DNA from: Maccoyibacter intestinihominis
GTDB taxonomy: Bacteria; Bacillota; Clostridia; Lachnospirales; Lachnospiraceae
Reading direction: 5' to 3'
DNA: 64,000 bases
Assembly: GCF_040096355.1 (NCBI RefSeq)
Contig: NZ_JBBMEX010000003.1
Location: forward strand, 154,454 to 218,453
Of this stretch, positions 28,607-39,551 are shown piece by piece (position 1 is the stretch's first letter; each line of letters starts with the position of its first letter). Below the pieces are notes generated by a model. That model saw only the letters and a program-made list of their open reading frames with translations, was not told where the DNA came from and made no database searches. The position numbers were made by a program, and so were the translations under genes.

Positions 28607-30085
28607 CTAAATCACATATTTAGTTGCCGGCCCATTTCCAATCTTCGTAATCAATCCTTTTTCTATCATCTTATCAAGCAATTTTCTAGCTCCTGTCTTT
28701 GACTTATAACCACCTATATCAGCGGCTTTTTGAGAAGAAATACTTCCATTCTGCCTGATATACTCAAGTATTTTATCTTCTTTTGACAAAGCAATTGCTT
28801 CTGTTTGATTTGTATTTTCATTTCTGATATCAGCAGCACCAGGAATATATACCACTTGTCCAACTTCGAGCTTTAATGTTACCCTGTCACTGCGCTCTGA
28901 GAAATCAAATTCTGGTTTCTTCCAATTTTGTTCTGCCCATGCTGTCATAATCTTATCGACACCACTTCCGGCACGCTCACCGACATTTACAAAGCCAAAC
29001 ATCTTTAAGATATTCGGATTTCGTGGATCACTATTGCCACCTGCATAAAATTCTTCTTTTGTTACTCTGATAGTACCGGGATTGGAAATACTAAGTTCCT
29101 TACCCTTTTTAACCACAAGGATTCCTCGTCTGCCATAATAATTTGCATGCGCCAGTGCATTTGCCAATGCTTCTTCCAATGCATCATGCACATCCACTCT
29201 GTCTACACGATATCCATCTCGTCTATTTGCAAACGGAACTGCTACATCATCGTCCATTCTAGTGCGCACCTTGCAGAAGAAGTCATATATATTACCGCTC
29301 CAATCACCTTCGTTAGAATGTGTCCGGAATAACCAACGTACCGCTTTATCATCGCATTCCTCACGATAATCCAGAAAATAATTAGGAAAAACTTCTGTAA
29401 TGTGATAAGCCTCTCCAAAGAATAAAAGTCCTGCTATCGTTGGAGATAATGTACCATTCTTATTCTTTGCTGCTGCCCTTAGTTTCATAAGGAACTCATC
29501 ATTTTCAAGGGCATTCCAAGGATGTCCACTGTGAAGCTGTTCAAAAATAATTCTATAGCCTTTTATCGTATCCTTATTCAGCACATCTAATCCGAACTCT
29601 TCCAGCACTTCCACATCACCAGATACATCTCTCTGGTCAGCAAACATCGCACGGACTGCCTCTTCCGTACAAAGGAAGTCACCTTCATAATCTCTTTTAT
29701 AAGTACCTTTCATTGGATCTGTCCCAATGTATACCGGCTTATCGTGCCTGTCTGCCGCAGGAACATCAATTCTTAATATTTTCTTTTCTCCGACAGTCAC
29801 AGGTCTGACATGATGATTCAGTAAGATGTTCTTTGACACCTTATTCCTGTCATTCAATGTACTCCAAAAGTCTTTCTGATATTTTACAATCTGCTTATCT
29901 GTCAGTCCTTCAACAGTAAAAGAATCTCTGTGTTCCCTAATTCCAAGCAGAATCGTGCCACCATTGGTATTTGCAAAAGAAGAATAAGTCTCCCATATGC
30001 TCTCAGGAAGTCCACCTGTTGCCAGCTTGCATTCTCGCTCATGATCTTCGACAAGGTTCAATTCATTCAATATTTCATGCTTCAT
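28607..30085 (-). CDS. AlbA_2/GHKL-type ATP-binding regulator with winged helix
   Basis: This gene codes for 492 residues. Residues 10-130 are an AlbA_2 (Schlafen-like) domain (ERECKLATGGLPESIWETYSSFANTNGG in pieces). About 300-390 is a GHKL-like ATP-binding region (EEALANALAHANYYGRRG, SISNPG, GERAGSGVDKI). The last 65 residues are a winged helix (ILEYIRQNGSISSQKAADIGGY). Proteins of this build are usually annotated as RecG-related or transcriptional regulators. Between pglX and pglZ it is a recurrent type of BREX passenger and may control the operon. Confidence 0.82.
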   Translation of the reverse strand: MKHEILNELNLVEDHERECKLATGGLPESIWETYSSFANTNGGTILLGIREHRDSFTVEGLTDKQIVKYQKDFWSTLNDRNKVSKNILLNHHVRPVTVGEKKILRIDVPAADRHDKPVYIGTDPMKGTYKRDYEGDFLCTEEAVRAMFADQRDVSGDVEVLEEFGLDVLNKDTIKGYRIIFEQLHSGHPWNALENDEFLMKLRAAAKNKNGTLSPTIAGLLFFGEAYHITEVFPNYFLDYREECDDKAVRWLFRTHSNEGDWSGNIYDFFCKVRTRMDDDVAVPFANRRDGYRVDRVDVHDALEEALANALAHANYYGRRGILVVKKGKELSISNPGTIRVTKEEFYAGGNSDPRNPNILKMFGFVNVGERAGSGVDKIMTAWAEQNWKKPEFDFSERSDRVTLKLEVGQVVYIPGAADIRNENTNQTEAIALSKEDKILEYIRQNGSISSQKAADIGGYKSKTGARKLLDKMIEKGLITKIGNGPATKYVI

Positions 30086-30151
30086 CTATAATAAAAAACC
30101 TCCTGCTTAAGATTTATTCACAACTTTTGTCCTTGCAAAAACTACCAATTT

Positions 30152-31552
30152 TTACCTTTTGCTTGCTGATGTTTGTTTTTGAGAATCTATGATAAATAAT
30201 TTAGGTGGATTCTCCCCATTTTCCAGCCTAAACTTATGAAGACTCTCAATCTTATCATCCCGTACAGGATTTCCAACTTTAACATATACAAATACTCTCT
30301 GTGTAGTACCCTCAGCTTTTGCATACTCTTCAATTTGTTCTTCGTATCCATGAATATAATCAGCATTTGATGAAAGCTTTATCTCAACAACAGTCTTATC
30401 ATTTCCTCTGCTCATTTTTAAATCTACTGGTCCAGGACCTTCATTTGCTTCAAATGCCATATCTATATTATTTTGTGTGCAATAATACTTTCCCGAAAGA
30501 TGCAAAAGTCTTTGTAATGATTTTTCTCTTTTGCTTGTTGATGCTGACAATATTTCGTCCCAACCTCGATTGTTTTCTATCCAATCTCTAAATATTGAAA
30601 GGACTTCTATGGTTGCTTCCAAACTACTTAGTTCTCTCTTTGCAGAATGTGAAAGCACATCAAATATTCCCTCTCTTTTAATCTGCTTAAATGTGCTTGC
30701 TACCAAATATTCAGCATTACTTTCAATTTCATATGGTGCTATTGTCTGTGTACGATAGTTTTCTATCATTCTGCCACATCGCTCAGAATTTTTGAAAATA
30801 TGTTCTTTCAAATATTCTTTCTTATCTGCCGAACACATTTTTCTCCATTCTTTTCCAACTGCTTCATTTACCTCGTCACGGATTGCTTGATTCTCTTGAA
30901 TCACTCTATCAATATCACTCCAAGATTCCGCTATTGGAATCTCATGCAAAACCTCTTCTGGTAAATAAAGAAGTTCACATTTTTTATATGGATTAATTGC
31001 AATTTCCCCTTGAAATTCAATATCAGGATATTTATCCGTATTTATGTTCAACTTTCTATTTATCCCTATCGTATAGTTTCTTATATCTGGCAATATAATA
31101 GTTGCTATCATGTCACTCAAGCGATCTGCTGAAACATTCTTTTCAAAAAGTCCTACAAGCTGGAATATTTCCGGCTGTTCTGAACCTGATTTAACTATAT
31201 CAAAAGCATCATTTATTACTTGTTTCGACAAAACCGATCCGAATCCTGCATCAATTCCAGTTTCTGAAACGCCAAGATTAATTCCACTTACTCCTGGAAA
31301 ATGAAAAAGTTTCAGTGCAGCCCTGTATAACTTATCTTCCTTACTTTTTGAAGAATCAAGCAAAATCATTATTTTTCGATAGAAACTATTAATTCTTTCA
31401 TAAGAACCTTGAAACTCTGGCGTTTTATTTACTTTAAGTCTAAGTAAATTAATAAAAAATGGACTATCTCTATTAATTATAGAATCAAATACACCAAGTT
31501 CTTTAAATTCGTTATCCAAGTTCAAAAACTCTGTAATAAAAATATCTTCCAT
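30152..31552 (-). CDS. Unknown BREX-associated protein with PD-(D/E)XK-like C-terminus
   Basis: This gene codes for 466 residues. The first 330 residues are of unknown fold. Residues about 365-430 carry a restriction-nuclease-like core: GPGPVDLKMSRG, then KTVVEIKLSSN (Asp about 374, Glu-x-Lys about 387-389), and a C-terminal strand RVFVYVKVGNP. This is consistent with a metal-dependent nuclease or a DNA-binding relative. It follows pglX by 45 nt. A nuclease beside a BREX methyltransferase could add a cutting activity that BREX itself lacks; this is inferred from position. Confidence 0.75.
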   Translation of the reverse strand: MEDIFITEFLNLDNEFKELGVFDSIINRDSPFFINLLRLKVNKTPEFQGSYERINSFYRKIMILLDSSKSKEDKLYRAALKLFHFPGVSGINLGVSETGIDAGFGSVLSKQVINDAFDIVKSGSEQPEIFQLVGLFEKNVSADRLSDMIATIILPDIRNYTIGINRKLNINTDKYPDIEFQGEIAINPYKKCELLYLPEEVLHEIPIAESWSDIDRVIQENQAIRDEVNEAVGKEWRKMCSADKKEYLKEHIFKNSERCGRMIENYRTQTIAPYEIESNAEYLVASTFKQIKREGIFDVLSHSAKRELSSLEATIEVLSIFRDWIENNRGWDEILSASTSKREKSLQRLLHLSGKYYCTQNNIDMAFEANEGPGPVDLKMSRGNDKTVVEIKLSSNADYIHGYEEQIEEYAKAEGTTQRVFVYVKVGNPVRDDKIESLHKFRLENGENPPKLFIIDSQKQTSASKR

Positions 31553-31597
31553 ATATAATCCTTTCCAAATATAATTTTGCTTGATTTCAACTATACA

Positions 31598-34500
31598 CTA
31601 TATCTTTGCCAGCAAGTCCACTTTCAATGCTTTTTTACCTTCCTGTGCTACTTCCACTCCTTGGAATTTTGCATAATTTACCTTTACACCATCATCCAAG
31701 TCAATCTCGATTCTCTGATTAGCAACATGGGCAATGGCTTCATCATATATTTTCATCTCTGCTAGCTGCTTTGTGTACTTTGTTACTGCCTTTGTAGCCT
31801 TTGATTTCTCTGATGCTGATGTTGCATTGTCAATCGTATACTGAGCACTCTGCATAGCAGTCTCCACATATTTCTGCGCTTTATGAAGATAATCTGTTCT
31901 TACTCTGCCAACTGTATCAGCATCATATCGGTGCATATAAATAAGTGCCTTGAAACCATTCTGCTTGCCACTGTCAAATAGCCAGTAAATAGGACGCTTA
32001 CCAGATCCTGTAACAGAATAAGTATTGCAATGATCCTTGAAGAAATCATTTAAGAAATAATTTCTGATTACTTCTCTGCTTGTGTTTCCTTTGTTGCCAA
32101 GTGCTTTTGCAATAAAATCAAGGTTTGTTTCCAATGACTTCTCACCATATACAATCTTCACCAATTCACAGAATCTTGAAACAATATCATCCGAGAAATA
32201 TTCTTCATCACAAATAGGAATGATATTATCTTTGTCAGGATTATAAGTGCATTTTTTCACACCTTCATCTGTCTTATAATAAAATTCACCTATTGGAACG
32301 GATGCCCCCGGTGCTCCGGCAAATCCAGTTCCACAAACTGGTGCTGATGCTTCAAAGAAATGTGCTTCAAAAGGCTGTCCTACCAAAACAAGACCTTCCT
32401 CATCCAATGAATATCGTCCAAACATACATCCAACAGCATAAGAAACCAAGCTCTTAATATCACGCTGTAAATCTGCTTTACGAACTGTGACATCTTTATC
32501 TTCTACCTCTGGTGTCAATTCATCCTGCAAGCCATAAATATCAATAAAAATACGATTCAATTCTTCCTCATTTGCTTTGAGCTGATTAAAGCGTTCATTG
32601 CATTCATTCTCCCAGCAAGTGTAACATTCTGCTAAATTAATATCTGCTGTATCATCAAATAATGCTCTATTCCGCGAAATAACAGATATTAACGGATGAC
32701 GTTTAAAATTCCACGAAGTTTCATAATTGTCCCAATCACATTTACTAATTTCAATGTTATATTTTACAACTTCATCTATATTACTCTTTCTTCTAACATC
32801 ATAAATAAATGGTAGTCTATTCATGTTACCAGCAGTAAGATTCATTGTTGGCGCAATAAAAGAGAAACATGACTCTGCTGCTTTAGAATTCAAAAAAGCA
32901 AGTGTATAATATATTTTACTTGCATCCTTGATAAACATCGAATCCCCTGCTTGGTCAAAAATAAATCCTTTCGGTAAAAAACGTAGTCCAATTCCAGAAC
33001 TCCCAATTCTTTTCCATGACAATCCCTCTTTAAAAAAGAACTTCTCATTTCTTATAACTGAACTTTTTTCGTTTCGAATGCTTTTTCCATTATCTTTCCA
33101 CATAACAACATTATTATGATTTCCATACCATTTTCGAAATTCGCCACCACAATTATATCTTTTATATATTTCGTTTTCGTTAAACATTGCGGTTTTAGTA
33201 TAATTAACCTCATACCACAATCTTATATATTTGCTATTATTTCCTGTTTGCATTCCAGTGCAACAATTTGCAGTTTTATCAAGTGTAGAATTTTTAAATG
33301 CATTTAATAAATTATCACTAACCCAATAAGCAATAGGCTGACCTGATATTTGCCCAAAAACTGCCTGGTTAGTAATATACCTATTATTCTTTAAAAGGAA
33401 CATTTTCTCTTTGCTTTTTTGTGTATTTGGTTCAACAAGTCTTATATATATTCCCTTAAAATTCTGAATATGAGTTTTTTTGATTACAAAAGTCGTGGTC
33501 TGCACTACTTCTCCACCTATTTCTTCAAATGCTCTTGCTCCAAGATGTGCCATATTTTCAATACTAAATTGAACTACGTTTTCTCGCAACTTCTCAAAGG
33601 ACGACAAAAACATCCATGAATGCATCGTAATCATAGCTTGATAACCATTTTTCTTAAGCATCTCCCCACAACGTTCAATAAACACAGCAAACAAATCAGC
33701 CTTACTATCAGGATAATTCTCCTTTACAAAATTGTTTACCTTTGCACTAAGATTACTTGTTCCAGCATATGGTGGATTAGTTGCAACAACCTCATACTTC
33801 TGTGCCATAACTTTGCCAATTTTAATCAATTGTTTCAACTGCTCTGCAGTCTCATCCAATCCATATGTATCAAAAGAAATCTGGCTTTCTGTATCTGTAT
33901 TCTCTACAAATTTCTCTAACAGCTCCCAATCATAGCTTTCCACATTAAGCAAAGAACCATATTCCTTTGCATCATTTAATGTGTTAAGAAGTCCTTCCAT
34001 CTGCGATACTGCTGCATTCTTCTCTACATCTGTCAATCCAGCGCCAAAGTATTTAAGCTGACCACGATTAATACCATTACTCTCCTGCACAGCATATACA
34101 TTCGGTTCTATACTTCTGGTCAAGATTCTTCTATCATACTGTCTTGCTTTCATCAGCACTGCAAAATAGCTCAACTGTGCAGCTCTGTCATCTATATCAA
34201 GTCCGTATATATTATTTTGTATAATGCTCTGTGCAGCATCTCTCTGTGACCATCCTGCATTTTCATATATCTGCATAAATACATCAAACGCATACACCAG
34301 AATATGACCGGATCCCATACAAGGATCAATAAGCTTTATATCTTCCGGCTTTAATGTTGCATACTCTGCCTTTATCTTATCAAGTTCCTGCTGCACAGAC
34401 TCTTCCTGCTTAGCCTCATCCAGATAGTATTTCCATTTGCTTTTTAGTTCATCATCCGGATGTCCTTCTACCCACATTCTGCCAAGGCTGTTTTCGACCA

Positions 34501-35311
34501 TATATCGTACAATCCAGTCCGGAGTAAAAAGCTGGGTAACTGCCGGTACTTCTTCTTTTGTGATTTTGGTTTTCTTGGCAAATGCTTTATTTTTAGGCTC
34601 TGTATTGTAATACTGATATAACCAGCCTATGATTTCTACCTGTCCTGCTGCCTTACCATCCTCATCAACAGTTGTGATGTTAAAATCTTTTTCATCGATA
34701 CCATCTACAAGCATACGAATTACATCATCTTCATTCGTAAATGAGATGTTCAGAAGCATTTCTGTATAGTCTTCTGTCTCTTCAAAAAGTCCCGGTAACA
34801 CTTCATGAAGCAGATTACACTGCTTGATAAAGAGCATTCTGAATAAATCATCAAGCCTGTTGTTCATCTTGGCATCAATGATTTCTTCTCTCTCTTTATC
34901 AGTGAAATTCCAGTCAATATCTGGAGCCATAGTTACCACATCAGGCTCATTTTTTCCTTCTTTTTCGGAAGAAAGCACACGAACTCTTACAGGATACATA
35001 TAGTCGTTCACTTCCATAAAACGGATAGCACAAATTCTGTTAAACCATGTATATGCCACTTCTTCCACTACCGCTTCAAAGCCTCTTGCATGAATCTGGT
35101 CTACCAGTTTTCTTCTCTGCTCACACTGTTTTTTGTTAAGTGTTACCTCTGTTCCTGCTGCTGTCCTATATACCTCAAAATCTGCACCTTTTGTGATTGC
35201 TTCACTGCAATTATCCGGTGTGATCCCAAGCATACCCGCTTTATCGGTAACGGATGCTATCAGCTTATTTCTTGCATCTATTGCAAATTTTTTAATTGCA
35301 TTTTTGTTCAT
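31598..35311 (-). CDS. pglX: BREX-1 adenine-specific DNA methyltransferase PglX
   Basis: This gene codes for 1237 residues, the usual size. The N-terminal region is followed by the N6-adenine methyltransferase core: SAM motif DPCMGSGHILV (about 328) and catalytic NPPYAG (about 512). A long target-recognition half runs to the end. In BREX, PglX methylates one strand of a non-palindromic 5-7 bp site to mark self DNA. The start has GGAGG ahead. No frameshift or phase-variable homopolymer stood out. It is 25 nt after brxC. Confidence 0.95.
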   Translation of the reverse strand: MNKNAIKKFAIDARNKLIASVTDKAGMLGITPDNCSEAITKGADFEVYRTAAGTEVTLNKKQCEQRRKLVDQIHARGFEAVVEEVAYTWFNRICAIRFMEVNDYMYPVRVRVLSSEKEGKNEPDVVTMAPDIDWNFTDKEREEIIDAKMNNRLDDLFRMLFIKQCNLLHEVLPGLFEETEDYTEMLLNISFTNEDDVIRMLVDGIDEKDFNITTVDEDGKAAGQVEIIGWLYQYYNTEPKNKAFAKKTKITKEEVPAVTQLFTPDWIVRYMVENSLGRMWVEGHPDDELKSKWKYYLDEAKQEESVQQELDKIKAEYATLKPEDIKLIDPCMGSGHILVYAFDVFMQIYENAGWSQRDAAQSIIQNNIYGLDIDDRAAQLSYFAVLMKARQYDRRILTRSIEPNVYAVQESNGINRGQLKYFGAGLTDVEKNAAVSQMEGLLNTLNDAKEYGSLLNVESYDWELLEKFVENTDTESQISFDTYGLDETAEQLKQLIKIGKVMAQKYEVVATNPPYAGTSNLSAKVNNFVKENYPDSKADLFAVFIERCGEMLKKNGYQAMITMHSWMFLSSFEKLRENVVQFSIENMAHLGARAFEEIGGEVVQTTTFVIKKTHIQNFKGIYIRLVEPNTQKSKEKMFLLKNNRYITNQAVFGQISGQPIAYWVSDNLLNAFKNSTLDKTANCCTGMQTGNNSKYIRLWYEVNYTKTAMFNENEIYKRYNCGGEFRKWYGNHNNVVMWKDNGKSIRNEKSSVIRNEKFFFKEGLSWKRIGSSGIGLRFLPKGFIFDQAGDSMFIKDASKIYYTLAFLNSKAAESCFSFIAPTMNLTAGNMNRLPFIYDVRRKSNIDEVVKYNIEISKCDWDNYETSWNFKRHPLISVISRNRALFDDTADINLAECYTCWENECNERFNQLKANEEELNRIFIDIYGLQDELTPEVEDKDVTVRKADLQRDIKSLVSYAVGCMFGRYSLDEEGLVLVGQPFEAHFFEASAPVCGTGFAGAPGASVPIGEFYYKTDEGVKKCTYNPDKDNIIPICDEEYFSDDIVSRFCELVKIVYGEKSLETNLDFIAKALGNKGNTSREVIRNYFLNDFFKDHCNTYSVTGSGKRPIYWLFDSGKQNGFKALIYMHRYDADTVGRVRTDYLHKAQKYVETAMQSAQYTIDNATSASEKSKATKAVTKYTKQLAEMKIYDEAIAHVANQRIEIDLDDGVKVNYAKFQGVEVAQEGKKALKVDLLAKI

Positions 35312-35336
35312 GTGCTATATCCTCCAATCAAGCTTA

Positions 35337-38300
35337 TCAGCTCAATGTAATTATTGTGTCTTCTTCCAGTTCATTCATCAGTTTCTGCTTCATCTCAGCA
35401 AGAAACTTATCAATATCCTGCTCTGTCTCTATCGAATATGTTCTAGCCCCTGCCACATTGCTGATGGAAACATTCTTACGTCTCTTTGTCTTTACTTTAG
35501 TCGGTGCTGGAATAGGTTCAATCGGCTCTTTACCTGGTACTACCGGTGCGACAGGTGGTTCCGGTGCAGGCTGATGTGCCCTCTCATATTCATCTATCTC
35601 ATCCAGACACTTGATTTTTAAAGTGTCACTTTCCAGCTTGATATTCTTAATTGCAGCAATATCACTGGATGTTCTGAGTTTCTCCCAGATCTCATCAAAT
35701 CTCTGATTGATACGAGGACGGAGCACTTCCGCAAATGGCTTAGTATCCAATACTTCTTTCACTTTAAGGAAGTCGTCATGTACTAATGGATCCATGATAG
35801 CTGCTTCCTTTTCAAGCAATCCCATATGAAGCTCTTCAAATCTCTTATTTAATTCCGGTAATCTCTGAATCTTACCGAAAGGCTTGCTGTCCTTTACGAT
35901 AGTCTCTATCTCTTCGACTACCTTTAACAGCTCCTGGTCACTTACATAAGTCTTGCTGTTTCCAAAATATGCAAGGTTCTTCACTGCCTCTTCAAAAATC
36001 TTTCTCTGGTCTCCCTTAAAGAAATCAAATACAGGTGCAGTATCTTCTGCATCATCAAGCAGGTCATCTCTCTTCTTATCTACTGTCTTGAAGAACTCTG
36101 TAGGCTCATTGATATCAAGGATTTCTGCAAGTCTCTTTCTTGCCTCTTCCATCAGTCGCTTACAAGGATATTTCGGATTGATTCTGTACTCTACAAGGAT
36201 GTCATCGTATACTTCAACTTTATCCTTCGCTCTGTTCTTGAAGCTACTCATGATTTTGTCATCATCATCACTGGATACAGTAAATCCGAAGTAATCCTTC
36301 ATAACTTCTTTTGCAGAACGAATCTGTCCGTCCGTTGCTCTTTCTCTGATATCTATCAGGAGTTTCTCTACATATTCACGCTTTGTAATATATCTAACCA
36401 GTTCATCCTGATTCGTTGAAAGCAATGACAGACTCTGACTGTTAAGAGTAAGCGACACTCTTCCCAGCTTGAACAACATTGCAACAAGCCACTGCACATC
36501 CTTTGGATCAAATCCATACGGTGCTGCACCAAACTTATCCTGTAATGACTTAAGGGATGTCTTCATATGTCTGGCATTATTTAATCCGATTACCTGTACC
36601 GCTTCCTCCAATGCGAGCTTATTCGGTGTGGTATCACTTGTGCCCAGGAAGCTCATCTGACCATCATTGTGTTTGAAAATTGCGCTGATATCTGAAATCT
36701 CCGGTGCTGTCTCCATGTAGGTGAGCTTATTGTATTTCATGGCTACAAGCTTACCGAGGGCTTCATTAATTCTTGCTGCCGGCTCCTTAGCCGAAATAGT
36801 TGCCTTATCGCCATTTACATAGATATCAGCATTTTTTAATGCATCCTCAATAAAGATTCTGATTCTATCCTTCTTCTCAATACGCTCATCCTCTTTTGCC
36901 CTGCGGATGCTGTCAAAGCTGCCTCTGGCTCCGGACGCATTTTTATTAAGGAATTTATATATCTTGATGGATTCTGTAATCTCATCAAGGAATGTGCTGT
37001 CATTTGGCAGCTTCACAATCACACTGCTTTCCTGTGCTGAGAGCAGACGAAGTGCAGAGTCTGCATAATCTCCGCCATAAGGTGTAATAACTGTCACTCC
37101 GATATCGTTAGACTGATTGCCCTTGAAGAATCGGTCATCCACCTTCTGGTTGAATGGGAATAAGTAACGGCTGCTGTAACGGTATTTCTTCTCTGTATAG
37201 ATTTCCTCAAAGATAACTGTAGACGCTTCTCCGATGATTTCTCCCATCTCTACTGACTCATTGTTGATGGCATTATTGATTTCCTGCTCCTCATTTGTCA
37301 GGAAGATGTATATTTCACCATTCTTCTGTACAAGTGTCTCTTTAATCAGCTTCTTTAATGATTCTTCAATCTTAGAACGGACTTCAATCCTGTCGTCATC
37401 AATATTGGAAATCATAAGTGTAGTAAGATTATCTACGTTTGCCTTGATTTCCTTGACATATTTAATCATAAAGAGAACCTTCAAAAGCTCTACATCGAAC
37501 TCATCCAGCTTACTGTTATTTTCTGCATCTGAGATCACCTGACTGTGCTGGTGGTCAATAAACTTATGTAATGGATCATAGAAGAAGCTAAACGGAACCA
37601 ATACTCCATCCTCTTTATCCATTACTCTGATTGCCGACTCCTGAAACAGTGCAAGCATAGAACGTGACTGATCAGACAGATGCTTTCCACTTGCGCCATG
37701 TGTTCTGACCGCAGTAAGTACCTGTCCTAAAAGATTGAACTGATATGGTATGAACGGATAGCAGTCTGCGAAATCCGCCTTATCTGCATACAACTTCTTG
37801 TCCGCTGTATCCGCTGTAAATGTAATAAGGTTCTTGATAATTGATTCTTTCTGCTCATAGAGAAGTCTAAGCGTCTGTGTTGCTGTCTCATTCTTTGCAA
37901 GCACACGCTTACGAATTACTTCATCAACATTGGATGCCGAAAGAGAAAGTCTCGTATCAAAACGTCCCTGAATCTTAGAAAAGTCATTTCCCTTTGTCTT
38001 TGTAATAGAATCAATATCCTCCTGGCTCGTTACGATAACCCATGCCTTACCTTTGCAGGCTGTTCCAAGGTCTTCCACAATTGTCTGGAGATTAAGCATA
38101 AGCTGTGTATCATCTGCAATATACTGACCGATTTCATCAACTAAGAAGACAACATGATGATTCGGTCCTTTCTTCGCACAGTATTCCTGCACAAGTGATA
38201 CGAACTTCTCGATACTGAGGTCATAGTTACCCTTTGCATTCTTGCACCAGTTGCGGGCTGCTTCCTCACTCATGAAATCCATCTCGACTAATGTCTTTAC

Positions 38301-38948
38301 TACTTTATCCTGAATAACTGCAAATGCCTGTCTCTTTTTATCCCAAGGTGCTCCTGCATTCGCCTCGAACCTCTCTTTGAACTCTTCAAATCTGCCCTCG
38401 TTATCCAACTGACGTTCAAATTCTGCAAGATAAGGTATTGAACCACAATATCCCTGCATCTCATTGAACACCTTCATAAACACTTCAACAATAGCCTCCT
38501 TGCCGGAGCCTACCTTTGCAGAACCCTTTGAATCAATATTGAAAAGCATGACATCCGACTCAATAGTTCCAGCCTTTGTCATCTCTGCAATAAGCATCGG
38601 ATCTTCTATTTTCGGTCTGATGCTTGCATCAGACTGCCGTCCTGTAAAATACTCAATGGCTCTTTTACCTTCTACTGTGCTGTTTTTTAATAAATAAGAC
38701 AGTATTTTTAAGAAGTGAGATTTACCACTTCCAAAGAATCCGGAAATCCAGACACCCATCTTATCTGTATATCCGTCTACACCTTTTTCATAATTGTTGA
38801 AGAAATCCCTGAAATGCTTCAGAAGTTCCTTGGTCACTACATATTCATCTAATTCCTGATATACATTTTCTTCATCCGACTGACCTACTTTAATAACGCC
38901 CTTGATGTCACGGTCAATCTGCTTTTCAAACATATTTTTAATCTGCAT
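35337..38948 (-). CDS. brxC: BREX P-loop ATPase BrxC
   Basis: This gene codes for 1203 residues. The start MQIKNMFEKQIDRDIKGV at 38948 has GGAGG ahead and matches the family; the frame upstream of it belongs to brxB. Walker A ISGFFGSGKSHFLK is at 68-81 and Walker B HHVVFLVDEIGQYI near 266. A long helical remainder ends in a Pro-rich linker (QPAPEPPVAPV) and a basic tail. It is an essential BREX core ATPase. It lies 13 nt after brxB. Confidence 0.95.
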   Translation of the reverse strand: MQIKNMFEKQIDRDIKGVIKVGQSDEENVYQELDEYVVTKELLKHFRDFFNNYEKGVDGYTDKMGVWISGFFGSGKSHFLKILSYLLKNSTVEGKRAIEYFTGRQSDASIRPKIEDPMLIAEMTKAGTIESDVMLFNIDSKGSAKVGSGKEAIVEVFMKVFNEMQGYCGSIPYLAEFERQLDNEGRFEEFKERFEANAGAPWDKKRQAFAVIQDKVVKTLVEMDFMSEEAARNWCKNAKGNYDLSIEKFVSLVQEYCAKKGPNHHVVFLVDEIGQYIADDTQLMLNLQTIVEDLGTACKGKAWVIVTSQEDIDSITKTKGNDFSKIQGRFDTRLSLSASNVDEVIRKRVLAKNETATQTLRLLYEQKESIIKNLITFTADTADKKLYADKADFADCYPFIPYQFNLLGQVLTAVRTHGASGKHLSDQSRSMLALFQESAIRVMDKEDGVLVPFSFFYDPLHKFIDHQHSQVISDAENNSKLDEFDVELLKVLFMIKYVKEIKANVDNLTTLMISNIDDDRIEVRSKIEESLKKLIKETLVQKNGEIYIFLTNEEQEINNAINNESVEMGEIIGEASTVIFEEIYTEKKYRYSSRYLFPFNQKVDDRFFKGNQSNDIGVTVITPYGGDYADSALRLLSAQESSVIVKLPNDSTFLDEITESIKIYKFLNKNASGARGSFDSIRRAKEDERIEKKDRIRIFIEDALKNADIYVNGDKATISAKEPAARINEALGKLVAMKYNKLTYMETAPEISDISAIFKHNDGQMSFLGTSDTTPNKLALEEAVQVIGLNNARHMKTSLKSLQDKFGAAPYGFDPKDVQWLVAMLFKLGRVSLTLNSQSLSLLSTNQDELVRYITKREYVEKLLIDIRERATDGQIRSAKEVMKDYFGFTVSSDDDDKIMSSFKNRAKDKVEVYDDILVEYRINPKYPCKRLMEEARKRLAEILDINEPTEFFKTVDKKRDDLLDDAEDTAPVFDFFKGDQRKIFEEAVKNLAYFGNSKTYVSDQELLKVVEEIETIVKDSKPFGKIQRLPELNKRFEELHMGLLEKEAAIMDPLVHDDFLKVKEVLDTKPFAEVLRPRINQRFDEIWEKLRTSSDIAAIKNIKLESDTLKIKCLDEIDEYERAHQPAPEPPVAPVVPGKEPIEPIPAPTKVKTKRRKNVSISNVAGARTYSIETEQDIDKFLAEMKQKLMNELEEDTIITLS

Positions 38949-38961
38949 TGTATTTCCTCCT

Positions 38962-39549
38962 CTACACCAGACGGAATGCCCTGTAATAGTTGTGTGAATC
39001 CATCGTTCCAAATAATTTCAAATCCTGTCCGCTATACTCTCCCGGATAGAAAAGCACTACCGGCACACTGTCAAGTACCTGATGCAGGTTATTTAAGATG
39101 TTGTGGCTTGCTATTATCGGATGGCACTTGCCTACTCCGGTAAGAAATACCACACTGTCTGTCAAATCTTCCTGCAATATTCTTGATATGATTAGATTCA
39201 GCTCATTTGTCTCATCCAGTCCCAAAGTCTCTACAAGGCTGTCTGCCATTTCAAAAAATCCATTCTCTTTTTCCAAATCAAAGAATGCTTCCAGATACCC
39301 TTCCTCCTGCAATATCTCAATCATAAGATGAAACAGGTCAAACTCAACTATTCTGAAATCTTTATTTCCGTTGTTTATTCTATCCTTGAGGTATGCTATA
39401 TGATTTCTCACATACAGCTCTTCTCTTGGATCATAATCGAATATATAATATCCGACTTCATTTCCAAGTCCTTTATTCTCTCTAAACGACTTATCTGATA
39501 TTTTGTCTTCTATCTGATTCAGTCTATCATCCAAACTTAACTTTGCCAT
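38962..39549 (-). CDS. brxB: BREX protein BrxB (DUF1788)
   Basis: This gene codes for 195 residues with the DUF1788 pattern: LDDRLNQIEDKI at the start, YYIFDYDPREELYVR, VVFLTGVGKCHPIIASHNILN and VPVVLFYPGEYSGQDLKLFG. It is a small core BREX protein of unproven biochemical role. It is 2 nt after brxA and 13 nt before brxC. Confidence 0.95.
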   Translation of the reverse strand: MAKLSLDDRLNQIEDKISDKSFRENKGLGNEVGYYIFDYDPREELYVRNHIAYLKDRINNGNKDFRIVEFDLFHLMIEILQEEGYLEAFFDLEKENGFFEMADSLVETLGLDETNELNLIISRILQEDLTDSVVFLTGVGKCHPIIASHNILNNLHQVLDSVPVVLFYPGEYSGQDLKLFGTMDSHNYYRAFRLV

Positions 39550-39551
39550 GC

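Noticed and set aside
35133..35621. 162-residue plus-strand open frame over the pglX/brxC junction
   Set aside because: It is a shadow of two certain genes on the other strand, with a Cys/Phe/Ser-rich composition typical of antisense frames.
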